A stretch of 64,000 nt of DNA from JBDKFK01 sp039798745 (GTDB lineage: Bacteria; Patescibacteriota; Microgenomatia; UBA1406; GWC2-37-13): positions 1 through 64,000 of the forward strand of contig JBDKFK010000004.1 in NCBI GenBank assembly GCA_039798745.1, given 5' to 3'. Positions 57,606-64,000 of this stretch are shown here, in pieces (position 1 is the stretch's first letter; the number at the start of each line of letters is the position of its first letter). Below the pieces are notes generated by a model. It worked only from the letters and a program-made list of their open reading frames with translations. It did no database searches and was not told the origin of the DNA. A program made the translations under genes and the position numbers.

Positions 57606-57673
57606 TTCTTATTACTAAATATTAGTGCCGAATACTGCTACGTATCAGTTATTCTGCCGGTTTATATATCATT

Positions 57674-59500
57674 ATGGAAATTCGTAATATCGCTATTATT
57701 GCGCACGTAGATCACGGTAAGACTACACTGGTCGACGCTTTATTAAAACAGACTCACACATTCAGAGATAATCAACGCGAGATGACTCAGGATCTTATTA
57801 TGGATTCCAACGATCTGGAACGCGAAAAGGGCATTACTATACTTGCAAAAAATACCTCGGTTTTTTATAAAGACGTTAAGATCAATATTATTGATACTCC
57901 CGGCCATGCAGACTTTGGTGGTGAGGTTGAGCGTGTTATTAACATGGCAAGTGGCGCGATTCTTCTTGTAGACGCAGCCGAAGGACCGTTACCTCAAACC
58001 AAGTTTGTACTTAAAAAAGCTTTGGAAGCTAAGCTTAAGGTAATACTTATTATTAATAAAATCGACAAAAAGGATGCTCGCCCCATGGAAGTGATTCGAC
58101 TGGTAGAAGATCTGTTCCTTGAGTTGGCACAGGATGATGACGCTCTGCACTTTCCCATACTTTATGCAGTCGGGAGAGACGGCAAGGCATTTTTAGAGTT
58201 ACCTGAAAATTATACAAGCGACACACCAGGAGATCTCTCACCGTTATTTGATACTATTCTAAAAGAACTTCCTAACAGCGCAATAAATGAAAATGAGCCA
58301 TATCAGATGGTTGTTTCTACTCTAGATTACGATAATTACGTGGGTAAATTATGTATCGGAAAAGTAACCCGTGGAACTCTAGAAAAAGGTAAATCTATAG
58401 TACTGGTGAACGAAAAAGGAATTATCGGCACATACAAAGCTTCAAAACTCTATACAAGCATGGGCTTGCAGAGACTGGAAGTAGATAAGGTAACCTCAGG
58501 AGACATCATTGCTATTGCAGGTATTCCAGAGATGACCATAGGACAGACCGTAACTGACCCTGCAACACCAGAAGCGTTGCCAAGTATAAATGTTGAAGAC
58601 CCAACAATCAAAATAAGTTTGGGACCGAATACCAGTCCATTTGCCGGTAAAGAAGGTAAATTTTCTACCTCCCGCCAGATACGTGAAAGACTTATGAAGG
58701 AAAAAGAGACCAATCTGGGTCTGAGAATTGAAGATGAAGAAGAGGGTGTTGGCTTTACCGTGCATGGTAGAGGAGAGTTACATTTAGCTGTTCTTATTGA
58801 GACAATGCGCCGTGAAGGATTTGAAATGCAGGTGTCTAAACCGCACGTAATCTACAAAACTATCGATGGACAGGTATGCGAGCCATTTGAAGAAGTAACT
58901 ATAGACGTTCATCAGGATTTTGTCGGTATCGTATCGGAGGAAATGGGAAAACGTAAGGCTATAATGCAGGATATGGTAAAAGATCACAACGACAATACAC
59001 GTCTTACCTATAAAATATCTAGTCAGAATCTTATCGGTATTCGTAATACCTTACTTACTAAAACAAGAGGTACCGCCATTCTTAATACATATCTGCTGGG
59101 ATACGAACCCAAAGGTACTAAAATGGAAAATATTAGAAACGGTGCTCTTATCGCAGTAAAGCCGGGAACAACGTTGGGATATGGTATCGCGAATGCTCAG
59201 GATCGTGGTACATTGTTTATAGGTACCGGAGTTGATGTGTATGAAGGGATGATAGTTGGAGTAGCCAGTAAAGTACAAGATATTGAGGTTAATGTCTGTA
59301 AAGAAAAACAACTTACCAATAACCGTTCATCCGGTGAAGGGGTAAATATACAGCTTACTCCGCCCACACCTATGAGTCTCGAGCAGAGTCTGGATTTCAT
59401 CAATGATGACGAACTTCTGGAAGTAACGCCTCTCAATCTGCGTATGAGAAAACGTGGACTTACGGCGTCTGCGAGACGGGTACAAAAAAGACAAGACTAA
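57674..59500 (+). CDS. typA: GTP-binding protein TypA/BipA
   Basis: 608 aa, standard. A ribosome-binding GTPase related to EF-G that acts in subunit assembly and stress. Motifs: AHVDHGKTTLVDALLKQ (G1), EREKGITI (switch I), DTPGHADFGGEVER (G3), NKIDKKDARP (G4). The C-terminal half carries the EF-G-like domain and the BipA-specific domain (TALNTYLLGYEP-like text, NVCKEKQLTNNRSSG). The end is the usual basic tail. Confidence 0.96.
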   Translation: MEIRNIAIIAHVDHGKTTLVDALLKQTHTFRDNQREMTQDLIMDSNDLEREKGITILAKNTSVFYKDVKINIIDTPGHADFGGEVERVINMASGAILLVDAAEGPLPQTKFVLKKALEAKLKVILIINKIDKKDARPMEVIRLVEDLFLELAQDDDALHFPILYAVGRDGKAFLELPENYTSDTPGDLSPLFDTILKELPNSAINENEPYQMVVSTLDYDNYVGKLCIGKVTRGTLEKGKSIVLVNEKGIIGTYKASKLYTSMGLQRLEVDKVTSGDIIAIAGIPEMTIGQTVTDPATPEALPSINVEDPTIKISLGPNTSPFAGKEGKFSTSRQIRERLMKEKETNLGLRIEDEEEGVGFTVHGRGELHLAVLIETMRREGFEMQVSKPHVIYKTIDGQVCEPFEEVTIDVHQDFVGIVSEEMGKRKAIMQDMVKDHNDNTRLTYKISSQNLIGIRNTLLTKTRGTAILNTYLLGYEPKGTKMENIRNGALIAVKPGTTLGYGIANAQDRGTLFIGTGVDVYEGMIVGVASKVQDIEVNVCKEKQLTNNRSSGEGVNIQLTPPTPMSLEQSLDFINDDELLEVTPLNLRMRKRGLTASARRVQKRQD

Positions 59501-59509
59501 ACGAGGGTG

Positions 59510-59515
59510 TATAAT
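59510..59515 (+). promoter_or_regulatory. -10 box of the gene at 59522
   Basis: TATAAT ends 6 nt before the ATG at 59522. A leaderless mRNA is predicted. Confidence 0.5.
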
Positions 59516-59521
59516 AAGGGT

Positions 59522-59755
59522 ATGTCAGGAGAACGTGGTTCTGCATATTCGCCGGAACTATCAGAGCGTGAGTTAGCAGATGCTGCTAAGCGCGCTGATG
59601 AAATGAGAGAGCTTGTTACTTCACGTGCCGATCTTCGCCAACTCGAAGAAAATATAGCTAATATATTTTCTGCTGTTGAGCTGGGTATTATTCCTTGGGA
59701 TATCGCGATACGTGTACTTCATGGGCTATCTACCGTGAGTTTTGACGAAACCTAA
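59522..59755 (+). CDS. Small helical protein, unknown
   Basis: 77 aa, not recognised. It begins with a Gly/Ser-rich start (SGERGSAYSPELSE) and continues as an amphipathic Ala/Glu/Arg/Leu-rich helix pair; the end FSAVELGIIPWDIAIRVLHG is hydrophobic but short. No signal. Its last 26 bases overlap the end of the minus-strand GT39-like gene. The TATAAT spacing supports this start. Confidence 0.6.
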   Translation: MSGERGSAYSPELSERELADAAKRADEMRELVTSRADLRQLEENIANIFSAVELGIIPWDIAIRVLHGLSTVSFDET

Positions 59756-61226
59756 AAATGTGGTAGTTTTCTATCTTCTTTATGTATTGGAGGTTTTTAT
59801 AAAATGTGGGCGCGCGAATTTTATAGTCTTCAATCTGAGGATCTACCAGCGATACAAAGTGAGGAGTGCCGTATTGCTTAAAAAATGTACGAAACGAAGA
59901 GTCGCTGATGGGCATGACGTAGGTACTCATTGCGGCAAATGGTTCGTTTATAATCCAGTGTACCGGATAAATTCCAGGAGCATTCCCGACCAGTTTATAT
60001 AGAGTGTGAGATGCGTTGAGAAATGTATATTTTGGTTGAAGTACGAAACTGTTATAGCCCCACCATATGTTGAGAACTATGTCTGCTCCTACACAAAGAC
60101 CAATGACCGTTATATAAAGATTCCCGTAGATCGTTGACATATCTTTCACGCGCTTCCGGCGAAAGAGCGAGGCAACAATTATTATAATCGGAACGATCGC
60201 GGAAATGAGAAACCGCGCATACTTGTCGGGCATTGAAAACATATGAACCAGGAATAACACCAGCCATAACGCCGCGAGCGAGGCAATAGATATTTCATAT
60301 GAGCGGCGCTTGTTTAGATGAAAGTATAAGGCGGCAATAACTCCTCCTATAAGTGTTGGCATGTAGGTCCAAAATGGAGAAACTACAACAAGGCGCAGTT
60401 GTGTAATAGCGTATGACGGTACAAAGAGCGCCAGCCGAGGACGATTGCCGCCGATTGTTGCTTTGTAATTAGCATACCAGATATCCTGGTTTGGAGCCCA
60501 GATATGTACAGCATATAAGAGCATGCATATCGAAAGTATAAACATGAATCCAACAGTTATATGTAGATATTTTTTCACATTCTTTGTTTGTACGAAGTCA
60601 TATAACCACGAAATAACAATTACCCCCAGAATGCCGGCTCCCGATTGTTTTGTAAAAAATGCAAGCATAAAGCATAGAGCTGTAATAGATCCCCACATAA
60701 CGTATTTCCGACTAGATTTGAGCGTCATATAACAGGCAATGAATGTAACCAGAGAAAACAACACCATCGTGCTTTCGGGAAGCGCAGATCGGCTTATTGC
60801 AATACTGAAGTAGTTAAGGGATAGTAACAGTACTGCGACTGCAGATGGTAGAGTGCCCCATACCACATATAAAAATCCACCGAGAATAGCGATAGTAAGT
60901 GTAGAAGAGACTATTGAAACGGCACGGAACCCATAGTTATGCAAGTCGAATACGTAGAGTCCTGCTACTTGAAGTCGAGGATATACGGGCATTATAGCTC
61001 CGTAACTGAGAGAATCTTTGTTCCAGCTGTTGTACAGATAGTAATTTCTAGCAGCGTACGAGTGCAAGCCCTCATCTTCTGTATTTATAAAACGATCTGA
61101 GAAGGGATCTGCCTGCGGATGAACAACTCGGAAGAATATACCAAGAAACAAGCCACTGATAGTTATAAATAGAAGCAATTTTCCTGTCATACTCTTCATA
61201 CGTACCCGTATATTACCGTTATTCAT
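59730..61226 (-). CDS. GT39-like integral membrane glycosyltransferase
   Basis: 498 aa with about eleven membrane segments. The first outer loop has DRFINTEDEGLHSYAARN, an acidic motif typical of PMT_2-type GT-C enzymes; the end is a soluble domain with MSTYVMPISDSSFRTFFKQYG and VSLVDPQIEDYK. It would transfer a sugar from a polyprenyl-phosphate carrier to an outer acceptor. The ATG at 61226 is used; a TTG at 61238 is the alternative. It faces the acyltransferase gene across 28 bp. Confidence 0.8.
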   Translation of the reverse strand: MNNGNIRVRMKSMTGKLLLFITISGLFLGIFFRVVHPQADPFSDRFINTEDEGLHSYAARNYYLYNSWNKDSLSYGAIMPVYPRLQVAGLYVFDLHNYGFRAVSIVSSTLTIAILGGFLYVVWGTLPSAVAVLLLSLNYFSIAISRSALPESTMVLFSLVTFIACYMTLKSSRKYVMWGSITALCFMLAFFTKQSGAGILGVIVISWLYDFVQTKNVKKYLHITVGFMFILSICMLLYAVHIWAPNQDIWYANYKATIGGNRPRLALFVPSYAITQLRLVVVSPFWTYMPTLIGGVIAALYFHLNKRRSYEISIASLAALWLVLFLVHMFSMPDKYARFLISAIVPIIIIVASLFRRKRVKDMSTIYGNLYITVIGLCVGADIVLNIWWGYNSFVLQPKYTFLNASHTLYKLVGNAPGIYPVHWIINEPFAAMSTYVMPISDSSFRTFFKQYGTPHFVSLVDPQIEDYKIRAPTFYKNLQYIKKIENYHIFRFRQNSR

Positions 61227-61242
61227 TTTATTTTGCAATTTG

Positions 61243-61248
61243 TATAAT
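61243..61248 (+). promoter_or_regulatory. -10 box of the acyltransferase gene
   Basis: TATAAT ends 6 nt before the ATG at 61255. Leaderless mRNA predicted; it supports that ATG. Confidence 0.5.
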
Positions 61249-61254
61249 GATCAT

Positions 61255-61860
61255 ATGAAAGTACCCATGAAGGATAAAGAAGGGAATACAATGACCATTG
61301 AAGTGTTTATAACAAAAGCGTTGAACCGTTTTCTTAATATAGTGCTTGAATGTAATATCTTTCTTCTTACCTTGTTTGGATATATACCGTCACACTTCAT
61401 ACGAAAATGTGTGTACCGTTTAAGCGGCATAACCATAGGCAAAGGATCGACTATTCATATGGGTGCGAAGTTTTATGACCCTGTTAATATTACTATCGGA
61501 GAAGACACAATAATAGGCGAGGGTGCGGTTCTGGACGGAAGGGATGAACTCACTATAGGTAATCATGTAGATATCGCATCTGAAGTAATGATCTATAACT
61601 CCCATCATGATATAAATGATGAGCACTTTTCTGCTATATCCGCGCCTGTCGTAATTGAAGATTATGTTTTTATAGGACCGCGCGCGATTATCTTACCCGG
61701 TGTTACGATCGGTAAAGGCGCGGTTGTAGCCGCAGGAGCTGTTGTTACTAAGCATGTTCCTGATGGAGTTGTAGTAGGTGGTGTTCCAGCAAAGAAAATA
61801 AGTGAACGGAAGCTGAAGACATTTCAGTATAAACTAGGAAGAGCTCGCTGGTTTAGGTAA
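61255..61860 (+). CDS. Left-handed beta-helix acyltransferase (hexapeptide repeat)
   Basis: 201 aa. A helical hydrophobic N-terminal part is followed by hexapeptide repeats (ITIGEDTIIGEGAVLDGRDE, ITIGNHVDIASEVMIYNSHHD, FIGPRAIILPGVTIGKGAVV) and the closing VVTKHVPDGVVVGGVPAKK. The His in SHHD is the likely catalytic base. It resembles acetyltransferases of sugar and polysaccharide synthesis (WcaF/NodL type). It is next to a GT39-like gene, which suggests acetylation of the surface sugar. Confidence 0.87.
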   Translation: MKVPMKDKEGNTMTIEVFITKALNRFLNIVLECNIFLLTLFGYIPSHFIRKCVYRLSGITIGKGSTIHMGAKFYDPVNITIGEDTIIGEGAVLDGRDELTIGNHVDIASEVMIYNSHHDINDEHFSAISAPVVIEDYVFIGPRAIILPGVTIGKGAVVAAGAVVTKHVPDGVVVGGVPAKKISERKLKTFQYKLGRARWFR

Positions 61861-61867
61861 CCTTCAT

Positions 61868-63280
61868 TTAATCTGCCTGTCCTACAAGAAATACTGCCTG
61901 CCATGGACGGTACGCTGACACAAATGTATCGGAGATGATAGTTTGGTTGTCGCGTGTTACTTTGTAGTTGAATGTTGCTCTGGCGCCCGGAGCTGACCAA
62001 TCTACCTGTTTTACTACACCCTTTTTAAGGGTTGGATCATCCTGGTATGCGGGCGGCGGAGGCGGTTGGTTATTGGAAACTACCGGCTTTGATATCTCCA
62101 CGGACCGATTATCTTTTTTGCCATACATCTTAAAAGTTAGTATATTATTCTCTTCGTCTACTGCGGTAAGTATGAGGATGGAGGATGGAGTGTCGTTTTT
62201 TATTTTAAGATCCACAGTTGGCGCAAACACAGTCGCGTCGAGTCCGGGTGCTGCATCGTTTTCGTAGTAATGTACTCGATAAGCATGCGCGTGTCGTTCG
62301 ATAATAGGTAGCCCCGCGTTCATAGCTGCTCTAAAGAGCGTTGTGGAAACCTGACATACACCGCCGCCATCGCCTAACACAGTCTTTCCATTTTTTATGA
62401 TGTATGCCGGTTGGTAGCCTGTAAGGGCCGAGATGTCTCCTATAGTATCAACAAAGGAGAATACTTTATCTTTGGGTATAAGCACTCCATTGAATTTTGA
62501 CGCAGCCAGTATAACATTATGAACACGTCCCGGAATAGAGCCGCTATAGTCGGACTGTCCTTCAGCAATCAGTTCTTCAATACCGAATTGGTTAGCCTCA
62601 CTTAACGTTATCTCCGGTTCAATAACAGAGTCTACAAGAGCAATTTGTATATTCCCGGGTTTTTGTTTCAGGTCACGGATCCGTAGGTCGATATCTTTGA
62701 GTAATTTATCACTGTTAAGTTTGAGTCCTTTTTCTTCCTGTCTGAATGTAACAACACGTCCATCTTTGAAATCAAAAAGCGCGTTTTTGGCCGGTTTGTT
62801 ATAGCTTTCTTCAATATCTTCTATAAACTCAGTGACAGGTGTCTTATCGTACTGGACCGAAGTGGAAAACTCGAACTTTGCAAGCTTTAAGAGAGATGAG
62901 AGTTTTTGATATATCCGGGTTGAGGCATTTGGTGTTCTTCCAATAAGAAACGCGCGATCCACCATATCCCTGCCGTTTATACTTACCTGCAGAGCTGTAG
63001 CCTCAAATGTTGCTATGGGTTCGTTATGATATAGAACCATCATGCGCGTTGACTTAAGATCTTCATTTCTATTGTTGAAAGTCTTCATGAGCTCCTGCTT
63101 TGTTTTTTCTCCTACATTTCGGCCGTCTATATATACATTAGGATATACTCGGTCTGCAAGGTAGGCTTGTTTCTTGAGAAATAGGTGTATCCCAAAAACA
63201 GCCAGTGCAATAAGAATGAATCCAATGATTACGATGTTACGTACTATGAATGTGTCTTTTTCTCCGCGATTTGCTATCAT
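61868..63280 (-). CDS. VanW-family protein with peptidoglycan-binding-like N-terminal domain
   Basis: 470 aa. One membrane segment at about 12-34. Outer residues 45-150 look like the 'PG-binding 4' type domain (VYIDGRNVGEKTKQELMKTF) and a second similar part follows. VanW domain (about 255-395): LIPKDKVFSFVDTIGDIS, GDGGGVCQVSTTLFRAAMNA and ERHAHAYRVHYYE. Function of VanW is unknown; it is linked to cell-wall antibiotic resistance in enterococci. It is divergent from the solute-binding protein gene. Confidence 0.88.
   Translation of the reverse strand: MIANRGEKDTFIVRNIVIIGFILIALAVFGIHLFLKKQAYLADRVYPNVYIDGRNVGEKTKQELMKTFNNRNEDLKSTRMMVLYHNEPIATFEATALQVSINGRDMVDRAFLIGRTPNASTRIYQKLSSLLKLAKFEFSTSVQYDKTPVTEFIEDIEESYNKPAKNALFDFKDGRVVTFRQEEKGLKLNSDKLLKDIDLRIRDLKQKPGNIQIALVDSVIEPEITLSEANQFGIEELIAEGQSDYSGSIPGRVHNVILAASKFNGVLIPKDKVFSFVDTIGDISALTGYQPAYIIKNGKTVLGDGGGVCQVSTTLFRAAMNAGLPIIERHAHAYRVHYYENDAAPGLDATVFAPTVDLKIKNDTPSSILILTAVDEENNILTFKMYGKKDNRSVEISKPVVSNNQPPPPPAYQDDPTLKKGVVKQVDWSAPGARATFNYKVTRDNQTIISDTFVSAYRPWQAVFLVGQAD
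63272..63280 (+). promoter_or_regulatory. Extended -10 of the solute-binding protein gene
   Basis: TGCTATCAT: TG, one base and TATCAT (63275-63280), ending 6 nt before the ATG at 63287. It overlaps the first codon of the divergent VanW gene. Confidence 0.5.
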
Positions 63281-63286
63281 ACATTT

Positions 63287-64000
63287 ATGGACAATAATAA
63301 AACAAATTCCGGTGGAAATCAATCACCGGATGACTTCGAACAGCCGAAGCCGATCTTTGAAAGCGTCCCAGTAGAGGAAACCCCTGCTGAAAACCCTAGC
63401 GCAGGCATGCAACCAGAAGAGCTTGCGCCTGAAGTAGCAACTAGCGATGAAGCTTTCTCCAGTGCACCTCCTCCTATGCCTCCCGAATTTGGCGGCCCAC
63501 CTGCAGATGATAACAAAACTAAATATATTATTATTGGCGGCGCCGTGCTCTTTTTTATTATTATCCTCGTTATTTTGTTGCGTCTTATTTTTGGAGGAAA
63601 AAAAGAGGTCGCGACACAACCTGTTGTTCTTTCATACTGGGGCTTGTGGGAAGATACAGCCGTTTTTAAGCCGTTGATTGATGAATATCAGAAAAAATAT
63701 CCCAATGTTACTATTAATTACGAAAAATGGAATCCTCAGGACGATTATAGACAAAAACTCATAGCGCGAAGTAAGAACGGAAAAGGCCCTGACATCTTTA
63801 GATTTCATAATACCTGGCTTCCGCAGCTTAATGAAATTGCGGCACCGCTGCCCGCGAGTATTATGACCAACGATGAGTTTGAGAAAACATTTTATCCAAT
63901 TCATGCTCAGGATCTGAAAGTAGATACCTATTATTACGGACTGCCGTTGGAAATAGATGGGCTCGTGCTTATATACAACGATACTCTTTTTGCCAATGCC
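63287..64000 (+). CDS. Membrane-anchored extracellular solute-binding protein (3' partial)
   Basis: 238 codons are visible and the frame runs off the window. Residues 1-78 are a polar Pro/Glu/Ser-rich cytoplasmic tail; a membrane segment (about 80-103) follows, then a family 1 ABC solute-binding start: VVLSYWGLWEDTAVFKPLID, YQKKYPNVTINYEKWNPQDD and GKGPDIFRFHNTWLPQLNEI. Most bacterial sugar-binding proteins are lipoproteins or free; here a type II anchor with a long inner tail is used. The permease and ATPase are expected downstream. Confidence 0.87.
   Translation, partial: MDNNKTNSGGNQSPDDFEQPKPIFESVPVEETPAENPSAGMQPEELAPEVATSDEAFSSAPPPMPPEFGGPPADDNKTKYIIIGGAVLFFIIILVILLRLIFGGKKEVATQPVVLSYWGLWEDTAVFKPLIDEYQKKYPNVTINYEKWNPQDDYRQKLIARSKNGKGPDIFRFHNTWLPQLNEIAAPLPASIMTNDEFEKTFYPIHAQDLKVDTYYYGLPLEIDGLVLIYNDTLFANA

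Noticed and set aside
59522..59755. Gene at 59522 as a shadow of the GT39-like gene
   Set aside because: Only the last 26 bases overlap, and a TATAAT box lies at the same 6-nt distance as in other genes, so it was kept as a real small gene.
1..64000. tRNA genes, CRISPR arrays, insertion-sequence transposases, replication origin
   Set aside because: None seen in the intergenic gaps; no clover-leaf candidates, no regularly spaced repeats and no DDE or serine recombinase frames were found by reading.

Overview
The window looks like a stretch of a small-genome, Patescibacteria (CPR)-type bacterium, possibly Microgenomates-like. Reasons: a long tuf/S10/spc/alpha ribosomal run with no rpmD (L30), compact AT-rich genes with 1-26 bp overlaps, single-gene repair and wall functions, and many unrecognised single-pass surface proteins. 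TGA is used as a stop (rpmC, secY, adk), so this is the ordinary bacterial code and not the UGA-Gly code of Gracilibacteria or Absconditabacteria. The exact class cannot be settled from the sequence alone.

Layout. 1-537: the end of a GC-rich gene of apparent Chloroflexota type, closed by a hairpin. 538-4385 (minus): a UvrD helicase-nuclease and a DUF1189 membrane protein. 4440-22868: tuf, rpsJ, a 416-bp leader with promoters and an attenuator-like structure, then rplC to secY, rpmG, an adenylate kinase fusion, map, infA, rpmJ, rpsM-rpsK-rpsD-rpoA-rplQ and rplM-rpsI. rpsS (S19) has moved from between rplB and rplV to between rpsZ and rpsH. 22916-30306: a surface-polysaccharide cluster (three glycosyltransferases, a histidine phosphatase, mannose-1-P guanylyltransferase, an initiating phosphoglycosyl transferase, DUF4012). 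30321-33095: recO, glycyl-tRNA synthetase, a membrane protein and rpsT. 33104-37014: PilN/PilO-like proteins and surface proteins, one ending in LPETG plus a hydrophobic segment. 37011-38721 (minus): an LCP protein and tpiA. 38746-44595: a second UvrD helicase, a bactofilin-like membrane protein, TspO, a MazG-like enzyme, unknown secreted proteins and a cohesin-domain protein. 44640-45635: a second GC-rich Chloroflexota-like cassette bounded by a 13-bp inverted repeat. 45619-53693 (minus): an RsmB-like methyltransferase, a 1731-aa alpha-2-macroglobulin with an embedded Hint (intein-like) domain, a triple zinc-ribbon protein and a GT39-like protein. 53753-64000: an unknown membrane protein, an FtsK-gamma-like winged helix, a HELAH membrane protein, a pterin dehydratase, an aquaporin, TypA, another GT39-like protein, an acyltransferase, a VanW protein and the start of a membrane-anchored solute-binding protein.

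Two themes stand out. First, many genes have a TATAAT-like box 6-8 nt before the ATG, which predicts leaderless mRNAs; clear Shine-Dalgarno sites appear mainly at rpsT and at the foreign cassette. Second, the cell-surface genes (polysaccharide synthesis, LCP, VanW, LPETG, cohesin, the Hint-containing macroglobulin) suggest an elaborate envelope suited to attachment to, or defence against, another cell. The two Chloroflexota-like cassettes, each ending tail-to-tail against a native gene, may be gene transfer from a host or neighbour, or assembly chimeras.
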